A DNA stretch of 64,000 bases from Lentibacter algarum (GCF_018860975.1 NZ_JAHKQI010000008.1:187746-251745); one strand, 5' to 3'; positions 9,138 through 17,702 are shown, numbered from the stretch's first letter. The notes: generated by a model from the sequence alone, not told the origin. Made by a program: numbers and translations.

Positions 9138-9171
9138 GTCAAAACCCTTCAGTAACCGAATGGGTTTTGAC
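9138..9171. repeat. Perfect 10-bp inverted repeat (hairpin or operator)
   Basis: GTCAAAACCC (9138-9147) and GGGTTTTGAC (9162-9171) are exact reverse complements with a 14-base spacer. It lies about 120 bp upstream of the diguanylate cyclase start. No T-tract follows on the plus strand, so an operator or a structured leader is as likely as a terminator. Confidence 0.7.
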
Positions 9172-9291
9172 GAATAATAACGATCGCTTTTCCAGCAGCG
9201 CTCCGCTGGATGAGTTTACCGAAAATTAAGACTTTTACCCTAACCTTGTGTCAGTTTTGAGCGAGGGCAGTATCTCGTGGGTGAGGGCTGA

Positions 9292-10398
9292 ATGCTAGAA
9301 AATCCTTTCGAGGTCCTGATCGCAATCACGTTTGGAGCGGGTGTGATGGCGCTGCTAGCCATGTCGTATGGGGTTGTCGTACGCTCAGAAATTCACAAAA
9401 TGTGGCAGTCCGTCATTCTCGGTTTCGTTTTCGCGTTTGGTGCAGTCATGGTGATGATGGAGCCGGTCCATCTCGGCGAAGGTGTAATTTTTGATGCACG
9501 TGCAATTATCGTTGGGCTGGCCGCTGCGTTTGGAGGCTGGCCTGCCGGGCTTTTATCGGCTTTCTTAACGGCGCTTTATCGCTTCTACCTTGGAGGCGCA
9601 GGGGCCCCGTCTGGAATCCTTGGAATTTTCTTATCAGCGGCGTTGGGCCTGCTATGGGCATGGCGGCTAAAGCCAAAAGGGCGTTTGAATGTCCGCGCAA
9701 CGGCAACACTTGGAGCTGCGATTTCGTTATATACATGCAGCGCTGTGCTCCTTCCCCAAGAGATAATCTATGATGTGGTGACGAAAATCGTTCCAATTAT
9801 GGTCATCGGTTGCATCATATGCGCGATAGTAATGGGAAGTTTTTTGGAGCGGGAATGTTCTTATATCCATTCCGAGAAAACCTGGAGGGAGGATGCGCGC
9901 ACTGACCCGCTGACCGCCTTGCCCAATCGCAGAGGGTTTTTCGATAAAGTCGAGCGGGAACTGTCAGAGGCTGAACGGCACGAAACGGATGTTTTTTTGG
10001 TGTTGGATGCGGATCATTTCAAACGCGTCAATGACAATCACGGGCATTCTGCCGGTGATGCGGCACTGATCGTGATCGCTGATAAACTTAAATTGGCTGC
10101 CGGTAAAAAGGGATCGGTGTGCAGACTTGGAGGAGAGGAGTTTGCGGTTTTTCTACCCGCAACGACTCAGAGCGCCGCGAACCAGATTGCGGGCGTGTTG
10201 TTGTCGAGAATTCGTGATGCAGGCCTTACATTTGACGGCGTCGCCGTAGAGCTATCCGTCAGTATAGGCGCAGTCGTGCGCTCTGCCGCGTCGAAAGCCC
10301 CGCTGAGTAGTTGTTTGCAATCCGCAGATAATGCTCTCTATCGAGCGAAGGTAACCGGGCGTGATAAGGTTGTTTTCGCGCAACCGCTAGAAGCCTGA
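9292..10398 (+). CDS. Membrane diguanylate cyclase (LytS-type 5TM domain + GGDEF)
   Basis: 368 residues. The N-terminal ~190 residues contain five to six membrane segments, with AAFGGWPAGLLSAFLTALYR resembling the 5TMR-LYT sensory module. A GGDEF domain follows from about residue 200 (RTDPLTALPNRRGF), with the active-site motif GGEEF at 280-284, intact for synthesis of cyclic di-GMP. The RxxD inhibitory site usually just before the motif is absent (KGSVCRLGGEEF), so product inhibition through that site is unlikely. No EAL domain is present. The ligand sensed by the membrane part is unknown. Confidence 0.92.
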   Translation: MLENPFEVLIAITFGAGVMALLAMSYGVVVRSEIHKMWQSVILGFVFAFGAVMVMMEPVHLGEGVIFDARAIIVGLAAAFGGWPAGLLSAFLTALYRFYLGGAGAPSGILGIFLSAALGLLWAWRLKPKGRLNVRATATLGAAISLYTCSAVLLPQEIIYDVVTKIVPIMVIGCIICAIVMGSFLERECSYIHSEKTWREDARTDPLTALPNRRGFFDKVERELSEAERHETDVFLVLDADHFKRVNDNHGHSAGDAALIVIADKLKLAAGKKGSVCRLGGEEFAVFLPATTQSAANQIAGVLLSRIRDAGLTFDGVAVELSVSIGAVVRSAASKAPLSSCLQSADNALYRAKVTGRDKVVFAQPLEA

Positions 10399-10483
10399 TT
10401 TTATGAGAAACACACGCATCTCCGCCCCATGAACCACCGGTTGTTGAACGGTTTGCTAGACCGGACATCGGCGGACATAATGT

Positions 10484-10509
10484 GAAGATTGGCTTCGTCC
10501 GCGTTGCCG
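10484..10509 (-). repeat. Relict dispersed repeat, copy A (GCGGACGAAGCC core)
   Basis: On the minus strand this reads GGCAACGCGGACGAAGCC, then AATCTTC. A closely similar segment occurs at 17679-17702. Both are in gene-free DNA. The 247-bp gap around copy A (10399-10645) has no credible gene. Confidence 0.45.
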
Positions 10510-10645
10510 ACCATAAGCATGTTCCTGAAACCTCTATTTGGGCGTGGACGCATATTGCCCGCATATTGCCCAATATGAGCTTCCAAAAAAACTCTGTGCA
10601 AAACTTCAGGTAATTGGCGCATTTAGGGGATGCAGAACTTGCTGT

Positions 10646-11401
10646 TCACTGCATCCGCAGGGCGCCGTCGATGCGGATGACCTCGCCGTTGAGGTAGCCA
10701 CATTCGACGATAAAGCCGGCGAGGCGGCCATACTCAGAAGGGTCACCCAAGCGTGCAGGGTTTGTGACAGAGGCGGCGAGCTGGTCTTGCACTTCTTGCG
10801 GCAGGCCTGCGAGCATCGGTGTCATGAAGATACCCGGTGCGATGGCCATAACGCGGATGCCTTCGCGGGCGAGATCACGGGCCATGGGCAGGCTGAGGCC
10901 GACAATGCCGCCCTTTGAGGCTGCGTAGGCGGCTTGGCCTTTTTGGCCGTCAAAGGCGGCGATGCTGGCGGTGTTGATGATCACCCCACGAGCGCCGTCT
11001 GGCTCGGGCGTGTTCTGGGCCATTTCAGCGGCAGCGAGGCGGGCGACGTTGAAAGTGCCCACCAGGTTGATGTCGATGGTGCGCTGGAACGCGGCGAGGC
11101 TGTGTGGGCCGTCGCGGCCAAGGGTTTTCTCGCCTGTGGCGATGCCTGCGCAGTTGATCGCGCAGGTGAGGCCGCCCATGTTTGCTTTGGCTGATGCGAT
11201 TGCGGCGGCAACAGAGGCTTCGTCGGTGACGTCGGTTTCGGCGAAGTGCGCGCCGATTTCGGCGGCGACGGCTTCTCCGCGGGCCACGTCGCGGTCAAGC
11301 AGGGTGACTTCTGCGCCGCCCTCGCGGAAGTGGCGTGCTGTGGCTTCGCCGAGGCCCGATGCGCCGCCGGTGATGATCGCTTTGGTTGTTTCGATGCGCA
11401 T
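10646..11401 (-). CDS. SDR family dehydrogenase, 3-hydroxyacyl-CoA dehydrogenase type II-like
   Basis: 251 residues from the ATG at 11401, which has GGGAG upstream; a longer frame adds 13 atypical residues. The NAD-binding motif TGGASGLG is at the N-terminus, NCAG in the middle, and the catalytic YAASK with its upstream Ser (NTASIAAF) is intact. The GIRVMAIAPGIFMTPML region matches short-chain 3-hydroxyacyl-CoA dehydrogenases of the HSD10 type, used in branched-chain amino acid or fatty acid breakdown. Substrate is inferred only. It is the last gene of a minus-strand pair with the AbrB-family gene 61 bp upstream. Confidence 0.88.
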   Translation of the reverse strand: MRIETTKAIITGGASGLGEATARHFREGGAEVTLLDRDVARGEAVAAEIGAHFAETDVTDEASVAAAIASAKANMGGLTCAINCAGIATGEKTLGRDGPHSLAAFQRTIDINLVGTFNVARLAAAEMAQNTPEPDGARGVIINTASIAAFDGQKGQAAYAASKGGIVGLSLPMARDLAREGIRVMAIAPGIFMTPMLAGLPQEVQDQLAASVTNPARLGDPSEYGRLAGFIVECGYLNGEVIRIDGALRMQ

Positions 11402-11462
11402 GGTGTTGCTCCCGCTTTTTGTAAATGAACAGGTGTTCAATAACGTGCTGGTTGCGGTTCTG

Positions 11463-12533
11463 TCAAACAGGCCCGCTTTTTGTAGCAGCGAGGCGCTTGG
11501 ATGCGTAGCCGAGCAACATCACCGTGATCATGATGCGGAAGATGTGATGCAGGGTGACGAATGCCGGATTTGCGCCGATCGACAGGGCGACGAGGGCCAT
11601 TTCGTTTACACCGCCGGGGGCGAAGGTGATGAACAGTACACTCAGCGGTTGCTCGGTGAGGCTGACGAGGGCGACAGCGAGTATAGCCGCGATTGCCAGC
11701 ATGGTGCCGACAGATAGCAACGAGAGCCAGAGGCCTTTGATCAGCAGCGCCATGTTGAGGCCTGCGAATCGCATGCCCAGTGACGCACCCAGCACGACCT
11801 GGGCGGTGAAGATCAGCCAGTTTGGCAAGCTCAGCGGTATGCCTGCGAGTGAAAAGCCAGCCGAGACCAGTAGTGCGCCGGTAAGTTGCCAAGCGGGCAG
11901 GTGCAGGGCTTTGCCTGCGACAGTGCCGATGAGCACGATGAAGGCGGCAAGCGGGAACATGGAAGCCGTGACGGGTGTTGCGCTAAAGGCTTGGCCGCCT
12001 GCGCTTCCGACGGGAAAGCCGAGGTGAAACGACATGCCAAGCGGCACCAGCGTGAGCACGAGGATGATGCGCAGGAATTGCTGGGTGATCAGCACGCGCG
12101 CATCGCAGCCTGATGCTTCACCGAATGTGATGGATTCGATAAGGCCACCGGGTGCGCCGGAGTAGAAGGCGGTTGGTGCGTCATATCCGCCGAGGCGGCG
12201 GAAAATTACGTAGTTCGCGCCTTGGGCGGTGAGCACGAAGACCACCATTGCCAGCAGTGAGGGCAGCATGTGATGCAAGGACATGACCAGCGAGAGGGTG
12301 ACTTGTGCACCGATCACGGCGCCGATCAGGGCCACAAAAGGCACGCGGATTGCAACAGGGAAGTCGTAGGCCTGTGGCAGGTGATGGCTGGCGAAAATCG
12401 CGACAGGTGCGGTTGCGAGCAAGCTGCCGAGGAGGAAGGGCAGGGGCAGGCCAAAGAACTGGGCGATGAGACCACCGAAACCGCCAAACGCGATAAGCGC
12501 GAAAGTGAGCGGCAGGTTTGGGGGCAAGTGCAT
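11463..12533 (-). CDS. AbrB family membrane protein (AbrB duplication, PF05145-type)
   Basis: 356 residues, almost entirely hydrophobic with about ten membrane segments in two related halves. The motif GGLIAQFFGLPLPFLLGSLL in the first half and GALLVSAGFSLAGIPLSLP in the second are echoes of one another. Family members are often mislabelled as ammonia monooxygenase or as transcriptional regulators; this is an integral membrane protein with a probable transport role. GGVNEMALVALSIGANPAFV near the C-terminus is the most conserved stretch of the family. No substrate can be named. Confidence 0.88.
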   Translation of the reverse strand: MHLPPNLPLTFALIAFGGFGGLIAQFFGLPLPFLLGSLLATAPVAIFASHHLPQAYDFPVAIRVPFVALIGAVIGAQVTLSLVMSLHHMLPSLLAMVVFVLTAQGANYVIFRRLGGYDAPTAFYSGAPGGLIESITFGEASGCDARVLITQQFLRIILVLTLVPLGMSFHLGFPVGSAGGQAFSATPVTASMFPLAAFIVLIGTVAGKALHLPAWQLTGALLVSAGFSLAGIPLSLPNWLIFTAQVVLGASLGMRFAGLNMALLIKGLWLSLLSVGTMLAIAAILAVALVSLTEQPLSVLFITFAPGGVNEMALVALSIGANPAFVTLHHIFRIMITVMLLGYASKRLAATKSGPV

Positions 12534-12554
12534 ATGCTGTCCTTGGTGGCGGTA

Positions 12555-12631
12555 TGGTAGGCCCGGTAGGACTCGAACCTACGACAAAAGCGTTATGAGC
12601 GCTCTGCTCTAACCAACTGAGCTACAGGCCC
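12555..12631 (-). tRNA. tRNA with anticodon CAT (elongator Met, or Ile2)
   Basis: A 77-nt cloverleaf on the minus strand, with CCA encoded. The acceptor is GGGCCTG/CGGGCCT, the D arm is AGCTCAGTTGGTTAGAGC, and the anticodon loop CTCATAA gives CAT. The 5' end pairs, so it is not the initiator. Elongator Met and lysidine-modified Ile2 share this anticodon, and I cannot separate them with certainty; Met is slightly favoured. Confidence 0.92.
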
Positions 12632-12665
12632 GCCTTTTGCTTGGTTACCAGAAAGGGTGTGGGCG

Positions 12666-14054
12666 TCAAGTCAGAACAAGGACTGTGGCGTAGGGAAGCA
12701 CCACAAAGCACAGCGTGGTTTTGACCCATGCCCAATACTGGCCGCGGCGCAGGTGGGTCAGGATGTCTTGGTTGTAAGCAACGTCGGGTGCGGCAGGCGG
12801 GTTTGACAGCATCTTGGCGGCTTTGGCCCAGCTGTTTGATCTGACGGCGAAGATGCCTGTGATGCCTGTGAGGATATGGATGACGGTGGGCAAAAGCGTG
12901 GTTGAGACCAGCATGATCAGCAGTGAGGCTTGTCTGTAGTCGCCTTTTAAGAGCGCTTGCACATAGGCGCGATAGTCAAACGCGAGGGTGCTTGGGGCGA
13001 TGGCCTCCCAAGCGGTGAGCGCGGCCCATGTGCTGCCGAGCAGGAAGACAAGGCAGAGCGCGGCGATGATTATGTCAAGGAGAACGTCGAGCAGGATGCG
13101 CAGAAGGGCGTGCTCGTGCCGCTGGATGTCACCAAGAAAACTGCGGGTGGCAGCGAGAGAGAGGAAATCAGCAAAGCTGTTGAGGAGCGGGAGAATGGCG
13201 AAGAAGAGGAGGTAGATGCTGGCTTCATTTGCTTCACCAGCAAAGGCAGCGCCAACGGCAACGGCAACGGCAACGGCACCGGCAAAGGCAGCGGCAACGG
13301 CAAAGGCAACGGCACCGGCAAAGGCACCGGCAAAGGCAAAGGTAAAAGTAACGGCAACAGCAACGGCACCGGCAAAGGCAGCGGCAACGGCACCGGCAAA
13401 GGCACCGGCAAAGGCAGCGAAATAGGCAGCTAAAAAGGCAAGTGTAGGTAATGACGCCAGTGCCATTCGGGCCGCCTTCGGCAGAAAACCGGCCCGATTG
13501 GCAAGAGCTTCTCTTGGTTTGGTTAATTTTGCCTCAATCCAGCTCGCTAACAATTCGGCAAATTCGTATGAGAAAAACATGAACACCATGAGCGCGACCA
13601 AAGTTAATGCGCGCCATGTGCGGTCATGCCAGAGCCACGCCTCGCCTGTTTCGGGGTTTGCGACAGGCAAGATCTCAAGCCCGCCAATTGAGCCAACGCC
13701 AAAGACGACCCAGCCGATCAGGAGGCAGAGCGGCGGGTAGATGAAGGCGATTTGCAGGCTGCGGGAATAGGCCTTTTTGCCGAGGGGCTTGTCGCCGTAG
13801 ATGCGGGATGTGGCGGCGAGCAGATGCTCGATAGCGCGGTTATAGCCCGACCAGCCGGAGCCGCTGTAGCGTTTGGCGAGGCTTGGCCACGAGGTTGGGC
13901 TGTCGAGCTGTTCTTTGAAGCTGTAGTCGGCGAGTTTATTCTGAATCAGGCTTAGCCAGCCAGGCAAGAACGCACCTAAGATAACGAGCGCCAAGGCCGT
14001 TAACTCGGGGTGTTTCTTCATCAGCGTGATCAGGTAAAACGGCTCTGTCGGCAT
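12666..14054 (-). CDS. Multi-spanning membrane protein with Ala/Val/Phe/Gly repeat core, unknown function
   Basis: 462 residues. An N-terminal membrane anchor and a soluble segment (residues ~35-95) are followed by several membrane helices. Residues ~205-275 are an unbroken run of Ala, Val, Phe and Gly dipeptides (FAGAFAGAVA, VAVTFTFAFA), encoded by about thirty copies of a hexanucleotide. The part after it, LLFFAILPLLNSFADFLSLA and HEHALLRILLDVLLDI, looks like normal sequence. I do not recognise the family. Because the unit is six bases, repeat number changes would keep the frame and only change the length of the hydrophobic stretch. It lies next to the tRNA(CAT) and is divergent from purM. 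Confidence 0.75.
   Translation of the reverse strand: MPTEPFYLITLMKKHPELTALALVILGAFLPGWLSLIQNKLADYSFKEQLDSPTSWPSLAKRYSGSGWSGYNRAIEHLLAATSRIYGDKPLGKKAYSRSLQIAFIYPPLCLLIGWVVFGVGSIGGLEILPVANPETGEAWLWHDRTWRALTLVALMVFMFFSYEFAELLASWIEAKLTKPREALANRAGFLPKAARMALASLPTLAFLAAYFAAFAGAFAGAVAAAFAGAVAVAVTFTFAFAGAFAGAVAFAVAAAFAGAVAVAVAVGAAFAGEANEASIYLLFFAILPLLNSFADFLSLAATRSFLGDIQRHEHALLRILLDVLLDIIIAALCLVFLLGSTWAALTAWEAIAPSTLAFDYRAYVQALLKGDYRQASLLIMLVSTTLLPTVIHILTGITGIFAVRSNSWAKAAKMLSNPPAAPDVAYNQDILTHLRRGQYWAWVKTTLCFVVLPYATVLVLT
13240..13421 (-). repeat. Hexanucleotide tandem repeat (GGCAAM/GGCASC units) inside a gene
   Basis: About thirty consecutive six-base units, mostly GGCAAC, GGCAAA, GGCACC and GGCAGC on the plus strand, with a few changed first bases (AGTAAC, AGCAAC). 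Longer 12- to 24-base patterns recur within the array. All six frames are free of stops here, which creates spurious long frames on both strands. Confidence 0.93.
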
Positions 14055-14184
14055 GAATGTCTCAAATTATTTGAGGGCAATATCAAGGTTTTGCCGCGCT
14101 CGCGCAAGCCGCAACGCTTTGAGCGGTTCACATTGAGGCCTAGGTGCAGTAAGGCGAAGCAACACTGCTATTTCGGGGGCTGCT

Positions 14185-15237
14185 ATGAGCGACACTACCA
14201 CTGGTAAAAACGGGATCACCTATGCGGATGCGGGGGTTGATATTGACGCGGGCAACGCGCTTGTCGAGCGCATTAAGCCGGCGGCGAAGCGCACGCAGCG
14301 CCCGGGTGTGATGGCGGGGCTTGGCGGCTTCGGGGCGCTGTTTGACCTTAAGGGCGCGGGCTATGTTGACCCTATCCTGGTGGCGGCGACTGACGGTGTT
14401 GGCACCAAGCTGCGCATCGCGATTGACACAGGTGAGGTTGACGGTGTCGGCATCGACTTGGTGGCGATGTGCGTCAATGACCTTGTGTGTCAGGGGGCGG
14501 AGCCTTTGTTTTTCCTCGACTATTTCGCTACAGGCAAGCTTGAGATGGACACCGCCGCGCGGATTATCGAGGGCATTGCCAAGGGCTGCGAGCTGTCAGG
14601 CTGTGCTCTGATCGGCGGTGAAACGGCCGAGATGCCGGGGATGTATCCTGACGGCGACTTTGACTTGGCGGGCTTTAGTGTCGGCGCGATGGAACGCGGC
14701 GCTGACTTGCCTGCAGGCGTGAAAGAGGGCGATGTGCTGCTTGGGCTTGGCTCAAATGGTGTTCACTCCAACGGTTATTCGCTGGTGCGCAAGCTGGTTG
14801 AGGTTTCCGGCCTTGGCTGGGACGCTGACTGCCCGTGGGGCGAGGGCAGCCTTGGTGCGGCCTTGTTGGCGCCGACGCGGCTGTATGTGAAGCAAGCGCT
14901 TGCGGCGATCCGCGCTGGCGGTGTGCATGGCCTTGCGCATATCACTGGTGGTGGCTTGTCAGAAAACCTGCCGCGGGTGCTGCCTGAGGGGCTTGGCTGC
15001 GCGGTTGATCTTGACAGCTGGGAGCTGCCTGCGGTGTTCAAGTGGCTCGGCGCGACAGGCAATATGGCCGAGGCCGAGATGCTCAAGACGTTTAACACAG
15101 GGGTTGGCATGGTGCTGGTGGTTGAGGCTGATCGGGCCGAGGCGCTGGCCGAGCTGCTGCGCTCTGAGGGCGAGCAAGTTTACACCATGGGCCGCGTTGT
15201 TGCGGGCGAGGGCGTTGCCTACAGCGGCAGCCTCTGA
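14185..15237 (+). CDS. purM: Phosphoribosylformylglycinamidine cyclo-ligase (AIR synthetase)
   Basis: 350 residues. PurM closes the imidazole ring in purine synthesis using ATP. Motifs: [15 protein letters not shown] at the N-terminus, [43 protein letters not shown], and [18 protein letters not shown]. It is followed after 3 bp by purN, the usual pair. The start ATG has a weak ribosome site (GGGGGC). Confidence 0.97.
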   Translation: MSDTTTGKNGITYADAGVDIDAGNALVERIKPAAKRTQRPGVMAGLGGFGALFDLKGAGYVDPILVAATDGVGTKLRIAIDTGEVDGVGIDLVAMCVNDLVCQGAEPLFFLDYFATGKLEMDTAARIIEGIAKGCELSGCALIGGETAEMPGMYPDGDFDLAGFSVGAMERGADLPAGVKEGDVLLGLGSNGVHSNGYSLVRKLVEVSGLGWDADCPWGEGSLGAALLAPTRLYVKQALAAIRAGGVHGLAHITGGGLSENLPRVLPEGLGCAVDLDSWELPAVFKWLGATGNMAEAEMLKTFNTGVGMVLVVEADRAEALAELLRSEGEQVYTMGRVVAGEGVAYSGSL

Positions 15238-15240
15238 GCG

Positions 15241-15828
15241 ATGAAACGCGTTGCGATCCTGATTTCGGGCGGTGGCTCGAATATGATCAAGCTGGTTGAG
15301 AGCATGACGGGCGATCACGCCGCTCGGCCTTGCTTGGTGCTGGCGAACTCGGCGGATGCTGGCGGGCTGGCCAAGGCTGCGGCGCTTGGCGTGCCGACGG
15401 CTGTTGTTGATCATCGTCCGCATAAGGGCGACCGCGAGAGCTTTCAGGCGGAGTTGCTTGAGGTGCTGCACGCGCATCAGCCCGATATCATCTGCCTTGC
15501 TGGCTTCATGCGGGTGCTGACGGCGAGCTTTATCGAGCAATTTGAAGGGCGGATGCTGAACATTCACCCCTCCTTGCTGCCCAAATACAAAGGCCTGCAC
15601 ACCCACCAACGCGCGCTTGAGGCTGGCGATACCGAAGCTGGCTGCACGGTGCATGAAGTCACAGCAAAACTTGACGACGGGCCTGTGCTCGGGCAAGCGC
15701 GGGTGCCTGTTCTGGAGGGCGACACAGCAGATACGCTGGCGGCGCGCGTGCTCCAGCAAGAACACGCGCTTTACCCTGCGGTGCTCAAGCGGTTTGTGAC
15801 GGGTGATCGGGCTTTGTTGGAGCTTTGA
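15241..15828 (+). CDS. purN: Phosphoribosylglycinamide formyltransferase
   Basis: 195 residues. PurN transfers a formyl group from 10-formyl-tetrahydrofolate to GAR. ISGGGSNM at the N-terminus binds phosphate, and the catalytic signature includes LNIHPSLLPKYKG and the Asp of AKLDDGPV. It is a normal-length PurN, tightly coupled to purM. The 209-bp gap after it (15829-16037) has no gene; it holds a GATTGAGCCCAAT phrase also seen in variant form near 8.8 and 9.1 kb. Confidence 0.96.
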   Translation: MKRVAILISGGGSNMIKLVESMTGDHAARPCLVLANSADAGGLAKAAALGVPTAVVDHRPHKGDRESFQAELLEVLHAHQPDIICLAGFMRVLTASFIEQFEGRMLNIHPSLLPKYKGLHTHQRALEAGDTEAGCTVHEVTAKLDDGPVLGQARVPVLEGDTADTLAARVLQQEHALYPAVLKRFVTGDRALLEL

Positions 15829-16037
15829 AGCAAATGCTCCATTGCATTTCCTTCGGTGCAGCGAATGGCTGGATTGAGCCCAATGTGCATGATGCTGCAA
15901 ACTGAAGCAATGAACGCAGCGCGTCCTCTTTGCCAATTTTCTGCAATACCGCGAATGTCTTCTATGATGGTAGAGGCCAATGCTGAAAACCCCAATTGAA
16001 CCCGTGGGTGACTTCCTTTTCCGAGCCATGGGTCGCT

Positions 16038-17117
16038 TTAGGTTCGGTTCAGCATCTTCCGGTATTTGGACACAAACAGATCCTTGCCCTTCATGAGGCG
16101 GGTTATTGCATCTCCGGCGGTGAACAAGACAAGATAGGAACTTCCTTTCTGCGGCCCTAGGGGGACTAAGAAAGGTGCTTTGCCCCACGGTTTGTATTTG
16201 GCCATATCCTCGACCTTTTTGCCGTTGATCAGCGAGGTCAGCATCTTTTCCAACCAAGGTGTTTGGCGGCTGACAGCGACGATTGTCATCGCATCTCCGG
16301 ACTCTGCGACGTCTCCGGCGGCAAAGACATTCGGCAGGTCAGATGGACGCAACCACGGGTCAGTCTTGACCCTATTGGCGGCGCCTTTGGTGATGCCGGG
16401 CAGCGTCTCAAGAATGGTCGACGTGGCACGAGACCCGATGGCGGGGAAGATCAGATCGGCGGTAATGCTGTCACCTTTACTCAGTTGAAGCTCACCAGCA
16501 TAGGGCTCTGTCGTGCTCTCAAGGTTTTCGGCACGCGCACCAAAGATCGTCGTCACGCCAGCGTCATTGAGTTTAGCCTGCAGGGCTGTCCCAAGTTTTG
16601 AGGGCATCGTTGGGAACAGTGACGGCTCTGACGAAATCAACGTAACCTTCTTGTCCGGCATGAAATGCGCGATTTCGCCGGCCAGTTCTGTCCCGACCGC
16701 ACCCGCCCCAACAATGGCAACACTTTGCGCGGCTTCCAGCATCGCGTGGATACGCGCGCTGTCCGCGCGAAAGGCTTTGATGCTATCGGTTGCAGGTTTA
16801 AACGGTATAGCATTGTTTGAGCCAGTCGCGACAACGATGTAGTCGCCAAGCACTTCGGTTCCGTCTTCAAGAGTGACGCCCGCAGCATCAATGCTTTCGG
16901 CACGTGCGCGCAGGACCTTACCGTTCTTGAGCAAATCATCATAGGGGATCAATGCCTGATCCAGAACTTGCGGATCGACAACCGCGCGGATCATCGCAGG
17001 CGCATGGACAAAATGGCTGTGAGGCTCAATCAGGGTCACCTCGGCCTTGTCGTCCAACGCCTTGGCCAGTTGCACGCCAACATAGCCCCCACCTACGATA
17101 ATAATACATTTTGTCAT
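16038..17117 (-). CDS. NAD(P)/FAD-dependent oxidoreductase, AIFM2/FSP1- and NDH-2-like
   Basis: 359 residues. FAD-binding GGGYVGVQLAK at the N-terminus, a second nucleotide-binding motif GAGAVGTELAGE near residue 140, and the FAD ribose/flavin motif VFAAGDVAE near residue 270. The small size and the FVHAPAMIRAVV block resemble AIFM2-type quinone reductases rather than full-length NDH-2. No C-terminal membrane helix is evident. It is divergent from a MerR regulator gene 108 bp away, which probably controls it. Confidence 0.85.
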   Translation of the reverse strand: MTKCIIIVGGGYVGVQLAKALDDKAEVTLIEPHSHFVHAPAMIRAVVDPQVLDQALIPYDDLLKNGKVLRARAESIDAAGVTLEDGTEVLGDYIVVATGSNNAIPFKPATDSIKAFRADSARIHAMLEAAQSVAIVGAGAVGTELAGEIAHFMPDKKVTLISSEPSLFPTMPSKLGTALQAKLNDAGVTTIFGARAENLESTTEPYAGELQLSKGDSITADLIFPAIGSRATSTILETLPGITKGAANRVKTDPWLRPSDLPNVFAAGDVAESGDAMTIVAVSRQTPWLEKMLTSLINGKKVEDMAKYKPWGKAPFLVPLGPQKGSSYLVLFTAGDAITRLMKGKDLFVSKYRKMLNRT

Positions 17118-17194
17118 GTGCGATGTCCTAGTGCCTAAAGTGATTGCAATTTCATGCCCTTGGTCGCATATAGACGATGGGAAAATAAAAACAA

Positions 17195-17215
17195 TAGACC
17201 TTTGTCCATGGTTTA
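17195..17215. promoter_or_regulatory. Candidate MerR operator between the oxidoreductase and merR genes
   Basis: TAGACC-N9-GGTTTA is an imperfect dyad (5 of 6 positions matched) in the 108-bp divergent spacer. The length of about 21 bp suits a MerR dimer. It lies within 11 bp of the regulator's start codon, so it could serve autoregulation as well as the divergent gene. Confidence 0.35.
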
Positions 17216-17225
17216 GGATTTAGCA

Positions 17226-17570
17226 ATGCGAATTGGCGAACTTGCACAGAAATCTGGCGTCAGTCGGGACACCATCCGGTTTTACGAACGCAACGGTCTC
17301 ATCACCTCCACCGTCGAGGACAGTGAGACGAACAGCTACCGCAACTACAAAGACGACTGCCTCGTCTGGCTTCAGTTTTTCGCAGGCGCACGAGAAGCAG
17401 GCATGTCCGTCGCTGACCTGCGCTCAATTGTGGAGTCCACCGCAGAGAGTTGCGACCGCGACGTTGCGCGCGCCGTCATCCAACGCAAGATCGAAGAGTT
17501 GAAAGAGCGGGCAGACCAGATTGGAAATGTGGTCCGGTTTCTAGAAAACGCGCTGTCTGGGCCAAAATAA
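17226..17570 (+). CDS. Small MerR family transcriptional regulator
   Basis: 114 residues. The N-terminal winged helix MRIGELAQKSGVSRDTIRFY is textbook MerR, with the wing NSYRNYKDD. The dimerisation helix (residues ~75-110, ERADQIGNVVRFLENAL) ends the protein. A single Cys (SCDRDVAR) sits before the helix; the CX7-9C metal site of MerR/CueR is absent, so the inducer may be a drug or redox signal. The start has AGGA six bases upstream. Divergent partner: the FAD oxidoreductase gene. Confidence 0.9.
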   Translation: MRIGELAQKSGVSRDTIRFYERNGLITSTVEDSETNSYRNYKDDCLVWLQFFAGAREAGMSVADLRSIVESTAESCDRDVARAVIQRKIEELKERADQIGNVVRFLENALSGPK

Positions 17571-17678
17571 ACAACCCAATGCATCGATGGACATCTGCAG
17601 CGAGCGTCTGCTTCCTGCACGGCGCACTTTACGCTGTACTTTCGCCCCGAATAAAGCCGCCATTGGTTGAGAGTTCTC

Positions 17679-17702
17679 GAAGGTCGGCTTCGTCCGCATT
17701 CC
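17679..17702 (-). repeat. Relict dispersed repeat, copy B (GCGGACGAAGCC core)
   Basis: The minus strand reads AATGCGGACGAAGCCGACC, near-identical to the segment at 10484-10509. The 222-bp gap 17571-17792 holds no gene. Confidence 0.45.

Larger units (their letters stand above)
8796..9291. other. 496-bp intergenic region with repeats, no gene
   Basis: No convincing gene is seen. The region holds the iteron-like repeat (8828-8870), a TTAAC site at 8880-8884, a 10-bp perfect inverted repeat (9138-9171), and two copies of the phrase TTTGAGCCCAAA (8804-8815 and 9081-9092). A related phrase, ATTGAGCCCAAT, lies at 15874-15885. A promoter for the diguanylate cyclase gene should lie in the AT-rich part after 9180. 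Confidence 0.6.

Noticed and set aside
10401-10622. 73-residue minus-strand frame in the gap after the diguanylate cyclase
   Set aside because: No ribosome site or family text; covers the relict repeat.
13240-13421. CRISPR-like repetition
   Set aside because: Units are six bases with no spacers; no cas genes in the window.
12957-13433. Gly/Asn/Lys-rich plus-strand frame and Pro/Leu-rich minus-strand frames
   Set aside because: By-products of the hexanucleotide array, which has no stop in any frame.
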